Source: Psychromonas sp. 14N.309.X.WAT.B.A12
Lineage (GTDB): Bacteria; Pseudomonadota; Gammaproteobacteria; Enterobacterales; Psychromonadaceae
DNA length: 64,000 nucleotides
Assembly (NCBI RefSeq): GCF_030397575.1
Contig: NZ_JAPNXS010000002.1
Coordinates: 186,001-250,000 of the forward strand
Reading direction: 5' to 3'
The position numbers and the translations under genes were made by a program. Below the pieces are notes generated by a model, which made no database searches, was not told where the DNA came from, and was given only the letters and a program-made list of their open reading frames with translations. The number at the start of each line of letters is the position of its first letter. Position 1 is the first letter of the stretch. Positions 52,921-62,065 of this stretch are shown piece by piece.

Positions 52921-53157
52921 TTAGCTATCTAGGTAATCTAAATCGTCGTAATCATCACCTAACAACTCTTTTAAACGTTTTCTTTCTTTAATTTCTTCAA
53001 TGCTACGGCGTACTTTGCCTCGTTTTCTATCGTTCATTAATGCTTGTTTCTTTTTCACTGAAGAGTTCTCTTCATCCCAATCATCTTCAGAAAAAAAGTC
53101 AACCATATCTTGTGTGTCGTCTTCAGTTTGTAGAGAGTTTCTATTACTATTTGCCAT
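52921..53157 (-). CDS. Small charged protein, DUF3545/PA3496-like
   Basis: This 78-residue protein has an acidic N-terminal half (TEDDTQDMVDFFSEDDWDEE) and a conserved basic helix (RGKVRRSIEEIKERKRLKELLGDDYDDL). The end resembles the short DUF3545 and PA3496 families of gammaproteobacteria. The function is unknown, and the envelope-integrity label given to PA3496 rests on genetics elsewhere. A terminator lies downstream and a GGAGA ribosome site upstream. Confidence 0.7.
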   Translation of the reverse strand: MANSNRNSLQTEDDTQDMVDFFSEDDWDEENSSVKKKQALMNDRKRGKVRRSIEEIKERKRLKELLGDDYDDLDYLDS

Positions 53158-53511
53158 TTTAGTTCTCCAATCATGACAGTATTGCTGAGCCGATTACCGG
53201 CTTATATAACTACAAAAATTAATTTTTAAATTGTGTGGTATGGGTGACTTTATTCAACTTTAAATAAATAACCATACACTCTCTTTTTAACTCATTATTC
53301 GAAAAATTCAATATAAATATTCAAAATAAATTAACTAAAAATTTATTTATTAAAAAATATGCGATTAGTGCATTATTTTAATACAGTTTTAAGCACCAGC
53401 TCCCTAAGTGGTCGGACATATAAATAACATTGATTAATAACAGAGAATATACAATCCATGTATAAGCAGTTACATTAAGCACTTATTTATAAGACGATAA
53501 AAAGGGTGAAT
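53158..53511. other. Divergent intergenic region before tas
   Basis: About 350 very AT-rich bases between divergent genes. I see no motif that I can support. Confidence 0.4.
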
Positions 53512-54564
53512 ATGCAATTTTCAACTTTAGGTAGTAGCGGTGAGTCAGTTTCACGTATTTGTTTAGGCAGTATGACTTGGGGGTTACAAAACAACCAACA
53601 AGATGCAGACCAACAAATTGCTTATGCTTTAGCACAAAATATTAATTTTATTGATACCGCTGAGATGTATGCAGTGCCACCCTCTGCCGACACATACGGT
53701 AAGACAGAATCTATTATTGGTCATTATTTAAAAAATAACCCTAGTCAACGCCAAGACATTATTCTTGCGTCTAAAATTGCGGGTCCAGGATTACCTTGGG
53801 TAAGAGATGGTGGCCCCATTACTGGAGAAGCTGTTATCAGTGCTGTAGAGGCATCTTTAAAGCGTTTACAAACCGATTATATCGACCTTTATCAATTACA
53901 TTGGCCAAACCGCCAATCGCCTCATTTTGGTCGCCATCAACCAAACCACTTCAAGTTTTCTGACAGTGATGCAACACAACAAACTGAATCCATGTTGGAC
54001 GTATTACAAGGCTTAGAGAAGTGCGTAAAAGCTGGTAAAATTCGTCACTGTGGGTTATCTGATGATACACCATGGGGAATAAACACCTTTTTAAAGTTGA
54101 GTGAGCAACATAACTTGCCACGCATGGTATCGATTCAAAATGAGTTTAATTTATTACATGCCAAAGATTGGCCATACTTGATAGAGAATTGTGTGCATGA
54201 AGATATTGCTTATTTGCCTTGGTCACCTTTAGCAACAGGTATGCTAAGTGGAAAATACCTTGACGGGGCACGCCCTGAAGGTAGTCGTTGGACATTACAG
54301 CAACGCAATGGCTTATATCGTGATACTGAAAGCAGTAAACAAGCAATTAAAGCCTACCAAGAGGTTGCAACAGCTAATGGCATCACCACCGCCCAGTTAG
54401 CGTTAAAATGGTGTGACCAAGTAGACGGTGTAACATCAACGATCATTGGTGCAACCACTATGAAGCAACTAAAAGAAAACATTGAAGCTTTTAAAGATCC
54501 GCTTTCTGAACAAGCATTGTCAGATATTAGTGAGATCGTAAAGCTTTATCCAGCTCCGTATTAG
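53512..54564 (+). CDS. tas: Aldo/keto reductase, Tas-like
   Basis: This 350-residue TIM-barrel NADP(H)-dependent aldo/keto reductase has the signatures ICLGSMTWG, FIDTAEMY (with the catalytic Asp and Tyr), ASKIAGPG, YIDLYQLHWPNR and the NADP site TIIGATTMKQLKENIEA. It resembles E. coli Tas, which can suppress tyrosine auxotrophy in starved cells, but the natural substrate is unknown. I chose the ATG at 53512 after AGGG. The GTG six bases before it is less likely. Confidence 0.9.
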   Translation: MQFSTLGSSGESVSRICLGSMTWGLQNNQQDADQQIAYALAQNINFIDTAEMYAVPPSADTYGKTESIIGHYLKNNPSQRQDIILASKIAGPGLPWVRDGGPITGEAVISAVEASLKRLQTDYIDLYQLHWPNRQSPHFGRHQPNHFKFSDSDATQQTESMLDVLQGLEKCVKAGKIRHCGLSDDTPWGINTFLKLSEQHNLPRMVSIQNEFNLLHAKDWPYLIENCVHEDIAYLPWSPLATGMLSGKYLDGARPEGSRWTLQQRNGLYRDTESSKQAIKAYQEVATANGITTAQLALKWCDQVDGVTSTIIGATTMKQLKENIEAFKDPLSEQALSDISEIVKLYPAPY

Positions 54565-54581
54565 CCAGTTATAGTTATTAC

Positions 54582-54610
54582 GTTAGCCTTACTATCACAG
54601 TATGGCTAAC
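54582..54610. terminator. Hairpin between tas and polB
   Basis: GTTAGCC..TACT and AGTA..GGCTAAC form a stem with one T-T mismatch between the two convergent genes. There is no T-run, so its strength is uncertain. Confidence 0.5.
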
Positions 54611-54621
54611 TCAAACTCCCA

Positions 54622-57045
54622 TTAAAATAATGACATTTGGTCTGACGTTATTAAGTTAAAATCCTTCCCTAATACCGGTAAAATAGCTTCTGCAATTGGT
54701 TTTAATTGTTTATCAATGTATTGCTGATAATCAATATCTGAATGTAGGTATTCCTGTGGTTCAGGACCATTAACTGTCAGTAAATACCCAATTCTGCCTC
54801 GTTGCTGATAACGCAATGGCAACCCCAATGCGGCGTTTTGCTGATCTGCTAAACGTGCAGCTTTAACTTGTGGAGGCACATTCTTAACATAATCAGCTAA
54901 GGGCCGACGTAAACGTTTATGGTAGACCAACTTATCATCTAATTGACCTTGCTTGAGTTGCTCAATAGTCTCCATGATATAAGCTTCTACCGGCTGCTCT
55001 GAAAATATTTTTTTATAAAGCGTCTTCTGAAAGTTTTGCGCTAATTCAGTCCAATCCGAGCGAACCGTTTCTAGCCCTTTAAACACTATCTCTTCGCCCT
55101 TATCGGTCATAGTTAAACCTGCATAACGTTTTTTAGATCCCGTATCTTGGCCACGTAAAGTAGGCATAAAAAATTTCGAAAAAGCAGTTTCAAACTCAAT
55201 CTCTAAGAAACAATCTAAATCGAACTCTTCGCGTAGCCTAGCTTCCCAATATTGGTTAATATCAGTCGCTAATTGCTTCCCAATCTCCATCGCTTGCTGC
55301 TGATCAGTACAATTTTTTAAATAAACAAATGTAGAATCTGTATCTCCATAAATAACCTGCTGCCCCTGCGCTTCAATGAATTGAGCCGTATCTTGCATTA
55401 TTTGATGACCACGTAACGTGATCGAACTCGCTAAACGGGTATCATGAAAACGACAACCGGCAGAGCCTAATACACCATACATACTATTCATAATAATCTT
55501 AATAGCATGTTGAAAGGCATGGTTTTTCTCTTTTTTAGCCTGCTCACGCGCAGCAGTTAAGGTGTTGATAATTTTAGGCAAATAATGTGCTGTTCGACTA
55601 AATCTAGCCCCCCTAAAACCCGGAATAGTGTCATTTTCAGGTGCTAATAATCCTTCTACCATCCCTAGTGGATCTATTTTAAAACTCCGCATGATATTAG
55701 GGTACAGAGACTTAAAGTCTAAAACTAATACCCATTGATATAACCCAGGCACCGAGTCCATCACAAAGCCACCCGGTGAGTGTTGTGCTTGTACATCCCC
55801 TAAGTTAGGTGCAATGTAACCACTGCGGTGTAATAACGGTAAATACAGGTTAATAAATGCGGCAACTGATGCACCACGTCTATCTAAAGCAAGTCCCGTC
55901 AAACGTGCTCGTTGAATGGTATATTCAGCGAGTTGTTTATGTTCAAAAATACGCTCTACTAGCAAACAATCTTGTAGGTTGTAACGTGCTAATGTTAAGG
56001 GTTCTTGTTCAAATTGACGCTTAATTTCGAGGCCTTTATCGCTATTATTAGCGATCAACTTCCCTTCCCCAAATAAACTTTGACTAACATACTCTAAACT
56101 ATAGCTTTCAAAGTGTAGACTGGCATTCTTTAATGCATCTATACCGTCCAATACGACTCGACCATTTAAGATTACTGAGCCTGATTCAGGGTCATCTCTA
56201 TGCGTTAACCACTTTAATGCACTTCCATCACGACCAATGGTTAAAGGGACATTCAATAACTGCGCCCTTTTGGCTAATAAACGCATATCAAAGTTGCCAA
56301 CAGCCCAACCAATAATCGCATCAGGATCATATTGCTCAAACCAACGAATCAACGCCAATAATAATGCCCGTTCATCTTTAACCCAGCACACATTAATATC
56401 ATCGGCAGCTTGAGGACGACCTATCATCAATACCGTATGATGTGCTTGCTGTGCTTCTCCTACATTACCCATACTTAAAGCGATGCTGTATAACTCACTG
56501 TGTGGGCTACACTCCACATCCAATGAAACCATGCTTAAATGGCTATTGGCTTCAATGACTTCAGCATTAGCTTCACTCGACACAGTCGCTTGCTGACAGG
56601 ACCAATAAGATCCTAGCCAGTCGATTTGACCTGACACTTTCACAACACCATAGATAAAACGCTCCATTAAAAAACGATCGCTTAATTTAATATCTCCTTC
56701 ATAGGTAGCAATACCTTGTTGCATTAAAGCGAGTTGGCACCACTTATGGAGTTGTTGCTTAGCAGTATAAATAGCACAGACTTTTTGCCCATTAAAGGTT
56801 TTAAGCTCAATGGGTCTAATAAAGTCTGGGAAGCAATTTTCTTGTTTCCAAAGCGCTTCAGCCTGTTCTAAATGGGCTTGTTCGATGAGAAAAACATAAC
56901 GTTGTTGGGGAATAACAATACGGCATGGACCACGTTCAGTGCTTAGCCAAAATATCAGGTTAACACCATTCGTAGTTTCGACTTGTTGACGAGATAAAAT
57001 CAGGCCTGATAGGGAAGTAATAGAAGATTCGCTCATGACCTGCAT
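54622..57045 (-). CDS. polB: DNA polymerase II
   Basis: This 807-residue family B polymerase has an N-terminal domain, a 3'-5' exonuclease with Exo I VSLDVECSP (Asp and Glu ligands, about residue 172) and GWAVGNFDMRLL, and palm motifs A (LDFKSLYPNIMRSF), B (KIIMNSMYGVLG) and C (YGDTDSTFV). It is somewhat longer than the E. coli enzyme (783). It takes part in restart and error-prone or error-free bypass, usually under SOS control. I see no LexA box upstream. The start may be Met1 or Met4. Confidence 0.95.
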   Translation of the reverse strand: MQVMSESSITSLSGLILSRQQVETTNGVNLIFWLSTERGPCRIVIPQQRYVFLIEQAHLEQAEALWKQENCFPDFIRPIELKTFNGQKVCAIYTAKQQLHKWCQLALMQQGIATYEGDIKLSDRFLMERFIYGVVKVSGQIDWLGSYWSCQQATVSSEANAEVIEANSHLSMVSLDVECSPHSELYSIALSMGNVGEAQQAHHTVLMIGRPQAADDINVCWVKDERALLLALIRWFEQYDPDAIIGWAVGNFDMRLLAKRAQLLNVPLTIGRDGSALKWLTHRDDPESGSVILNGRVVLDGIDALKNASLHFESYSLEYVSQSLFGEGKLIANNSDKGLEIKRQFEQEPLTLARYNLQDCLLVERIFEHKQLAEYTIQRARLTGLALDRRGASVAAFINLYLPLLHRSGYIAPNLGDVQAQHSPGGFVMDSVPGLYQWVLVLDFKSLYPNIMRSFKIDPLGMVEGLLAPENDTIPGFRGARFSRTAHYLPKIINTLTAAREQAKKEKNHAFQHAIKIIMNSMYGVLGSAGCRFHDTRLASSITLRGHQIMQDTAQFIEAQGQQVIYGDTDSTFVYLKNCTDQQQAMEIGKQLATDINQYWEARLREEFDLDCFLEIEFETAFSKFFMPTLRGQDTGSKKRYAGLTMTDKGEEIVFKGLETVRSDWTELAQNFQKTLYKKIFSEQPVEAYIMETIEQLKQGQLDDKLVYHKRLRRPLADYVKNVPPQVKAARLADQQNAALGLPLRYQQRGRIGYLLTVNGPEPQEYLHSDIDYQQYIDKQLKPIAEAILPVLGKDFNLITSDQMSLF

Positions 57046-57071
57046 ATTATACTAAATAATATGATAAAGGG

Positions 57072-57103
57072 AGAAACAAGGAGCATTGAAGCTCCTTGTT
57101 AAT
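57072..57103 (-). terminator. Terminator after uraA
   Basis: AACAAGGAGC (57075-57084), loop ATTGAA, GCTCCTTGTT (57091-57100). The minus strand continues TTTCTCC. It lies 10 bases after the uraA stop and just upstream of polB. Confidence 0.8.
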
Positions 57104-57109
57104 CAAAAC

Positions 57110-58375
57110 TTATAGACGATGACGCGGTAAAAATAGGTTCAGTAGAATAGCAACAATACCGCACAAACTTACACCCTGTAAGCTAAATGAGCCAATACCT
57201 AATGCCATACCACCGATACCAAACACTAAGGTAACGGAAACAATACACATGTTACGTGGTTGTGATAAATCAACACGATGGCGAATCATGGTATTCAGGC
57301 CTACCGAAGCAATAGTACCAAATAACAGCATCATGATACCGCCCATTACTGCACCAGGAATAGTTTGCAATACAGCTCCGAATTTACCTACAAATGCCAA
57401 TAAAATAGCAATAATAGCAGCCCACCACATGATTTTAGGGTTAAAATTACGCGTTAGCATCACTGCACCGGTTACTTCTGAATAAGTCGTATTAGGCGGT
57501 CCACCAAATAATGAAGCAGCACTAGTTGCAATACCGTCCCCTAGTAAAGTGCGGTGTAAGCCTGGCTTTTTCAGGTAATCTTTCCCGGTAACATTACTGA
57601 TCGCTAAAATATCCCCTACATGTTCAACGGCTGGGGCAATAGCAACAGGTATCATGAATAATACCGCATGCCAATTCCACTCAGGTGCAACAAACTTAGG
57701 CACACTTAACCAAGCAGCGTTACTGATGGCACTAAAATCTACAACACCAAACAAAAAAGCAAGAATATAGCCCACTAATACACCACAAAATATTGGTACT
57801 AGTTTGAAGATGCCCTTAGCTAATGTTGACACTAATAAAGTGGTCACCAATGCAGAGAAAGAGATGATCATCGCAGTATTTTGATCCATCAATACCGCAC
57901 TTGCATCCCCGGTTTTACCTAACGCCATATTGACGGCAACAGGCGCTAACCCCAGGCCAATCACCATGATCACAGGGCCAACTACTACAGGTGGTAATAA
58001 ACGATGAATAAAACCGACGCCTTTTAACTTCACTGCATAAGACATCAACATATACACCACACCAGCGGCAAACAAACCAGACATAGTTGATGCGATACCC
58101 CACGTTTGAACGCCATAGGCAATAGGAGCGATAAACGCAAAGCTAGATGCGAGGAAAATCGGTACTTGTCCTTTGGTGACAAAATGGAACAATAATGTAC
58201 CAATACCGGCAGTGAATAACGCTACATTTGGATCTAAACCAGTAATCAAAGGCATTAATACCAATGCACCAAAAGCAACGAATAACATTTGAGAGCCGGC
58301 AAGTGCTTGCTGAAATAATGTTAGGTTAGCTGTGCTATCTAGCTCAGCTGAGTCAGAGGAAAGACTATCTGACAT
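57110..58375 (-). CDS. uraA: Uracil permease UraA
   Basis: This 421-residue nucleobase/cation symporter-2 family protein has about 14 membrane segments. Core motifs include PVAIAPAVEHVGDILAISNVTG (substrate-binding glutamates), GDGIATSAASLFGGPPNTTYSEVTGAVMLTRN and GLNTMIRHRVDLSQPRNM. It imports uracil with protons. It follows upp on the same strand, as in E. coli (upp-uraA), with a large hairpin in the gap. Confidence 0.93.
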   Translation of the reverse strand: MSDSLSSDSAELDSTANLTLFQQALAGSQMLFVAFGALVLMPLITGLDPNVALFTAGIGTLLFHFVTKGQVPIFLASSFAFIAPIAYGVQTWGIASTMSGLFAAGVVYMLMSYAVKLKGVGFIHRLLPPVVVGPVIMVIGLGLAPVAVNMALGKTGDASAVLMDQNTAMIISFSALVTTLLVSTLAKGIFKLVPIFCGVLVGYILAFLFGVVDFSAISNAAWLSVPKFVAPEWNWHAVLFMIPVAIAPAVEHVGDILAISNVTGKDYLKKPGLHRTLLGDGIATSAASLFGGPPNTTYSEVTGAVMLTRNFNPKIMWWAAIIAILLAFVGKFGAVLQTIPGAVMGGIMMLLFGTIASVGLNTMIRHRVDLSQPRNMCIVSVTLVFGIGGMALGIGSFSLQGVSLCGIVAILLNLFLPRHRL

Positions 58376-58410
58376 AATAAATTCCCTTTACTAAAAACGA
58401 ATGAAATAGA

Positions 58411-58450
58411 TAAATCGACTTATTTTACTGAGGTAAAGTAAGTCGATTTA
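58411..58450 (-). promoter_or_regulatory. Large hairpin between upp and uraA
   Basis: An 18-bp stem (58411-58428 with 58433-58450, one T/C difference that still allows a G-U pair) closes on a TGAG loop. It has no T-run on the minus strand. It may be a weak terminator, a processing site or an mRNA stabiliser that sets uraA level relative to upp. Confidence 0.6.
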
Positions 58451-58490
58451 TTCATAAAATATGATGTTGTTAAGTTATGCTTTGATGGCG

Positions 58491-59117
58491 TTACTTAGTA
58501 CCAAAGATTTTATCGCCAGCATCGCCTAAACCAGGAACGATGTAACCATGCTCATTCAAATGAGAATCAATTGATGCGGTGTAAACTTCAATATCTGGAT
58601 GTGCTGCCTCTAGTGCTTTTAAGCCTTCAGGCGCTGCCACTAAGATCAGTACTTTAATGTTTGTACAGCCACTTTCTTTAATCAAATCAAGGGTTGAAAT
58701 CATTGAGCCACCAGTCGCTAACATTGGGTCAACCACTAATGCCATACGTTGATCGATTTGGCTTACTAACTTTTGGAAATATGGCACTGGCTCTAGTGTT
58801 TCTTCGTCACGGTAAATTCCTACTACACTGACTTTTGCACTTGGAATATAATCAAGCACACCATCCATCATACCTAAACCTGCACGCAAAATAGGCACAA
58901 CTGTTACCTTTTTACCTTCAATTTGCTGTATTTCTATCTCACCTTCCCAACCTTGAATTTTCACAGTTTCTAATGATAAGTCATTAGTCGCCTCATAGGT
59001 TAATAAGCTTGACACTTCACGTGCTAATTCACGAAAACGTTTAGTACTAATATTAGCTTCGCGTAATAAACCTAACTTATGCTGGATAAGTGGATGTTTT
59101 ACTTCAATGACTTTCAT
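58491..59117 (-). CDS. upp: Uracil phosphoribosyltransferase
   Basis: This 208-residue enzyme makes UMP from uracil and PRPP. It begins [20 protein letters not shown]. It has the PRPP-binding loop [23 protein letters not shown] and the uracil loop [20 protein letters not shown] at the C-terminus. I chose the ATG at 59115-59117, which follows GGAGA and gives the family length. The upstream extension of 21 residues is not family-like. Confidence 0.96.
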   Translation of the reverse strand: MKVIEVKHPLIQHKLGLLREANISTKRFRELAREVSSLLTYEATNDLSLETVKIQGWEGEIEIQQIEGKKVTVVPILRAGLGMMDGVLDYIPSAKVSVVGIYRDEETLEPVPYFQKLVSQIDQRMALVVDPMLATGGSMISTLDLIKESGCTNIKVLILVAAPEGLKALEAAHPDIEVYTASIDSHLNEHGYIVPGLGDAGDKIFGTK

Positions 59118-59245
59118 GCTGTGTCTCCAAATGAATAAAATGTTAAAATCGACCGATCTTAGCAAGATAAAATATATCAATGTATGTGCTACATCATTAT
59201 AAATTGAAATTAGATCTTTTTGTTAAATTTAGTCAATTTTTAAAA

Positions 59246-59277
59246 CAAAAAAGGCTAAAGGTTTCCCTCTAGCCTGT
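59246..59277 (-). terminator. Terminator of amtB
   Basis: AGGCTAAAGG (59252-59261), loop TTTC, CCTCTAGCCT (59266-59275), with a minus-strand T-run TTTTTTG after it. It ends amtB transcripts. Confidence 0.85.
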
Positions 59278-59309
59278 TGATTTAAATAATTATTAATAAC
59301 AAAGTTTAT

Positions 59310-60527
59310 CTAGTTATTATTTAAATTAGTGGCGCCTATTTTATGAATTGCTATATCAGCTCCCTTGAACTCATCTTCTTCATCTAAGCGAATTGGTGTA
59401 ATCGCATTGACGACCTTATAAACAACAAAGCCGCCAATAACAGCAAATACAATACCAGCAAGTGAACCAATTAATTGGCTCATAAAAGTAACACCGCCTA
59501 AGCCACCAAAGCTTTCTAAACCAAAGATACCTGCAGCAATCCCACCCCATAGACCACAGACACCATGCAAAGGCCACACACCTAATACATCATCAAAATG
59601 AGAGAATTTATTTTGCACATAAGTAAACAGCCAAACAAATAATCCACCAGCAACTAAACCTGTCATCAGAGCACCAATCGGATGCATAAGATCTGAACCT
59701 GCACAAACAGCCACTAAACCAGCTAACGGACCATTATGGATAAAGCCTGGGTCTTTTTTGCCAATCAATAAAGAACTGATAATACCGCCTACCATCGCCA
59801 TCAAAGAGTTCATCGCAACCAATCCGCTAATACCCTCAATAGCCTGGGCAGACATGACATTAAAACCAAACCAGCCAATAGATAAAATCCAAGCACCTAA
59901 TGCTAACAACGGGATATTTGACGGAGCAAATGCAATCACTTTACCTTGGCGGTAACGTCCATTTCGGCTACCTAAAACAATAATAGCGGCAAAAGCAATC
60001 CACCCACCTACGCCATGTACAACTATTGAGCCAGCAAAATCATGGAAAGCAGCACCAAAATTAGCCGTTAACCAATCTTGAAAGCCGTAATTACCATTCC
60101 AAATAATTCCTTCAAACAATGGATATACAAGGCCAACACATAAAGCCGCTGCAATGAGCATTGGATTAAACTTTGCTCTTTCAGCAACACCACCAGAAAT
60201 AATTGCAGGGATCGCCGCAGCAAAAGTCATTAAGAAGAAGAATTTAACTAATTGATAGCCATTATTTTCCGCTAACACAGCGGCACTATCGAAAAAAGTA
60301 ACGCCATAAGCTAACCAATAACCGAAGAAAAAATAAACCAATGCAGAGACACCAAAGTCAGACATAATTTTAACCAAAGCATTCACTTGGTTTTTATGGC
60401 GTACCGTGCCGACTTCTAAAAAAGCAAAGCCTGCATGCATGGCAAATACCATGATCGCGCCTAATAAAATAAATAAGGTATCCGCACTGTTAATTAGTGC
60501 TGTGACATGATTTTGTACTAAGTCCAT
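59310..60527 (-). CDS. amtB: Ammonium transporter AmtB
   Basis: This 405-residue Amt protein has 11 membrane helices and a short cytoplasmic tail. The paired pore histidines are in FAGSIVVHGVGGWIAF and WPLHGVCGLWGGIAAG. The signature helix is GAIMVFAMHAGFAFLEVGTVRHKNQVN. It conducts ammonia/ammonium when nitrogen is low. No glnK gene is adjacent, unlike in many proteobacteria. GAGGAAGAG precedes the ATG. I see no sigma-54 boxes upstream. Confidence 0.95.
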   Translation of the reverse strand: MDLVQNHVTALINSADTLFILLGAIMVFAMHAGFAFLEVGTVRHKNQVNALVKIMSDFGVSALVYFFFGYWLAYGVTFFDSAAVLAENNGYQLVKFFFLMTFAAAIPAIISGGVAERAKFNPMLIAAALCVGLVYPLFEGIIWNGNYGFQDWLTANFGAAFHDFAGSIVVHGVGGWIAFAAIIVLGSRNGRYRQGKVIAFAPSNIPLLALGAWILSIGWFGFNVMSAQAIEGISGLVAMNSLMAMVGGIISSLLIGKKDPGFIHNGPLAGLVAVCAGSDLMHPIGALMTGLVAGGLFVWLFTYVQNKFSHFDDVLGVWPLHGVCGLWGGIAAGIFGLESFGGLGGVTFMSQLIGSLAGIVFAVIGGFVVYKVVNAITPIRLDEEDEFKGADIAIHKIGATNLNNN

Positions 60528-60959
60528 CTCTTCCTCTTTAACATCCTTAAAAAATTGAAGCGAACCTTACCCGATAAATGCTTTAGTTAACAATTACTTT
60601 ATCCTCTTTTCTGTATTTTTTTTGATATCAAATCAAGATTAGGCGAAAAAATCCCAGCTAATAATTTAGAGACGATCTGACTTTATAAAAACAAGATATT
60701 TAGTTAATTTAAATCACAATAAATAGAGAGTAATTATTTTTGTACGCCAATAAAGAAAAGCATCAGGAGGTGTAATTAATCCAATAACTTTCAATATTTA
60801 TCAATAGTTAGTTTCAAAATAGATGGAGTTCTCAATGCAAATGTTACATTACAACATTTTACTGATTTAATAGATAACTAGGTTGGCTAACATTGGATCT
60901 TGATACAAATAAAAGTACGTATATTAATGCGCTTTCCTTACCTTACTTTCATATTGCCA
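60528..60959. other. AT-rich gap upstream of amtB
   Basis: About 430 bases with no ORF or repeat I can support. The amtB promoter must lie in its first part. Confidence 0.4.
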
Positions 60960-61318
60960 ACCCGCTTCCTTAGAGTTAAATGCATTAACTTGGTCACCTT
61001 ACCGCAACAAACAGCGACTTAAACCCATTAGCCTTGATCTAAAAGCAGGTGAGTTTGCTGCTGTTGTTGATCCCAATGGCGCAGGAAAAACCAGCTTATT
61101 ACGCTGCTTGTATAGAGTAAATAAACCGACACATGGCGAAGTATTACTCGATGGCCAATAATATTTGGTCATTATCAGGACGCCTGTGTGCTCAACATAT
61201 TGCCACTGTATTACAAGATATAGGAGCAGAGTTTGCTTTGACAGTATTTGAAATGGTTGAAATAGACTTAATACCTAGAGCAACAGGCTGGAAACGAACG
61301 TTATCAGATATTGACTCT
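60960..61318 (+). pseudogene. Broken FecCD-type ABC transporter ATPase fragment
   Basis: The first part reads LNALTWSPYRNKQRLKPISL, then LKAGEFAAVV-DPNGAGKTSLLRC, with a Walker A typical of iron-siderophore/cobalamin ATPases. It continues to GEVLLDGQ and a TAA (about 61159). A frame change then gives IWSLSGRLCAQHIATVLQDI and FALTVFEMVEIDLIP, which continue the same protein. The homology stops near 61318, where a tRNA-Asn remnant begins. The signature motif and Walker B are missing, and the Walker A glycine is changed to Asp (DPNGAGKT). It is not functional. Confidence 0.85.
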
Positions 61319-61430
61319 ATTAACAGTCCGTTGTATTGATTTCGACACCATTCATAGTCTTCAACCAAGCGATGCTTATTACAACCCAATAACAGTACTC
61401 AAATGGCTCTACCAACTAAGCTAAAGAGGA
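61319..61430 (-). pseudogene. tRNA-Asn remnant, split and 3'-truncated
   Basis: The 5' 24 bases of tRNA-Asn (61407-61430) are followed by a 73-bp insert (61334-61406) and only 15 bases of the following tRNA part (61319-61333), up to the ABC gene junction. The sequence repeats that of 61551-61660 with two changes in the insert. Confidence 0.85.
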
Positions 61431-61455
61431 ATAAAATTTAACACTAAAAATTTCC

Positions 61456-61507
61456 AAAAAAAAAAGCCTGAACAAGCACTTAACATAGAGAGTGTTCAGG
61501 CTTTTTT
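61456..61507 (-). terminator. Terminator after the split tRNA-Asn
   Basis: AAAAGCCTGAACA and TGTTCAGGCTTTTTT form a stem around a longer loop, with T-runs on both strands. It lies just 3' of the split tRNA gene on the minus strand. Confidence 0.8.
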
Positions 61508-61511
61508 AATG

Positions 61512-61660
61512 TGGCTCCTCTTGCTGGGCTTGAACCAGCGACACACGGATTAACAGTCCGTTGTATTGATTTCGACACCATTCATAATCTTCAACCAAGC
61601 GATGCTTATTACAACCCAATAACAGTGCTCAAATGGCTCTACCAACTAAGCTAAAGAGGA
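61512..61660 (-). pseudogene. tRNA-Asn split by a 73-bp insert
   Basis: All 76 bases of tRNA-Asn are present, in two parts: 61637-61660 (5' 24 bases) and 61512-61563 (3' 52 bases, including the GTT anticodon and CCA). A 73-bp insert (61564-61636) lies inside the 3' side of the D stem. One D-arm base also differs from the intact copies (AGCTTAG for AGCTCAG). The position does not match known tRNA intron sites, so the gene is probably dead unless the insert is removed. Confidence 0.8.
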
Positions 61661-61684
61661 ATAAAATTTAACACTAAAAATTTT

Positions 61685-61722
61685 CCAAAAAAAAAGCCTG
61701 AACATCACGTTCAGGCTTTTTT
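61685..61722 (-). terminator. Terminator after tRNA-Asn copy 1
   Basis: AAAAAGCCTGAAC, loop, GTTCAGGCTTTTTT: a strong stem with T-runs just 3' of the intact tRNA at 61727-61802. Confidence 0.88.
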
Positions 61723-61726
61723 AATA

Positions 61727-61802
61727 TGGCTCCTCTTGCTGGGCTTGAACCAGCGACACACGGATTAACAGTCCGTTGCTCTACCAACTGAGCTAAAGAG
61801 GA
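61727..61802 (-). tRNA. tRNA-Asn (GTT), intact copy 1
   Basis: This 76-base cloverleaf on the minus strand begins TCCTCTTTAGCTCAGTTGGT and ends with an encoded CCA. The anticodon GTT is at 61767-61769, in a CTGTTAA loop. All arms pair: acceptor TCCTCTT with AAGAGGA, and the T arm GCTGG-TTCAAGC-CCAGC. Confidence 0.97.
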
Positions 61803-61854
61803 ATTGTAGTTTTTTCCACTGATTAATCTTAAATGAATTAACAGTGTCTCTATC

Positions 61855-61879
61855 GCTCTATCAACTGAGCTAAAGAGGA
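61855..61879 (-). pseudogene. tRNA-Asn 5' remnant A
   Basis: The first 25 bases of tRNA-Asn (acceptor strand and D arm, with one change) are followed by unrelated sequence containing ACTGTTAAT. It lies in the transcript leader of intact copy 1 and is repeated at 62066-62090. Confidence 0.8.
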
Positions 61880-61938
61880 TTGTAACTTTTAAAGTCCTTA
61901 GACTTGTTAAACTCAAAATATTCAAGTTTAACTAAATG

Positions 61939-62014
61939 TGGCTCCTCTTGCTGGGCTTGAACCAGCGACACACGGATTAACAGTCCGTTGCTCTACCAAC
62001 TGAGCTAAAGAGGA
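61939..62014 (-). tRNA. tRNA-Asn (GTT), intact copy 2
   Basis: The 76 bases are identical to copy 1, with the anticodon at 61979-61981 and CCA encoded. It lies 212 bp from copy 1 as part of a tandem duplication of about 150 bp. Confidence 0.97.
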
Positions 62015-62065
62015 GTTGTAGTTTTTCCACTGATTAATCTTAAATGAATTAACAGTGTCTCTATC

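Noticed and set aside
61133-61389. Small ORFs on both strands in the ABC/tRNA junction
   Set aside because: The plus frame is the second half of the broken ATPase and the minus frame mixes tRNA insert and antisense ATPase.
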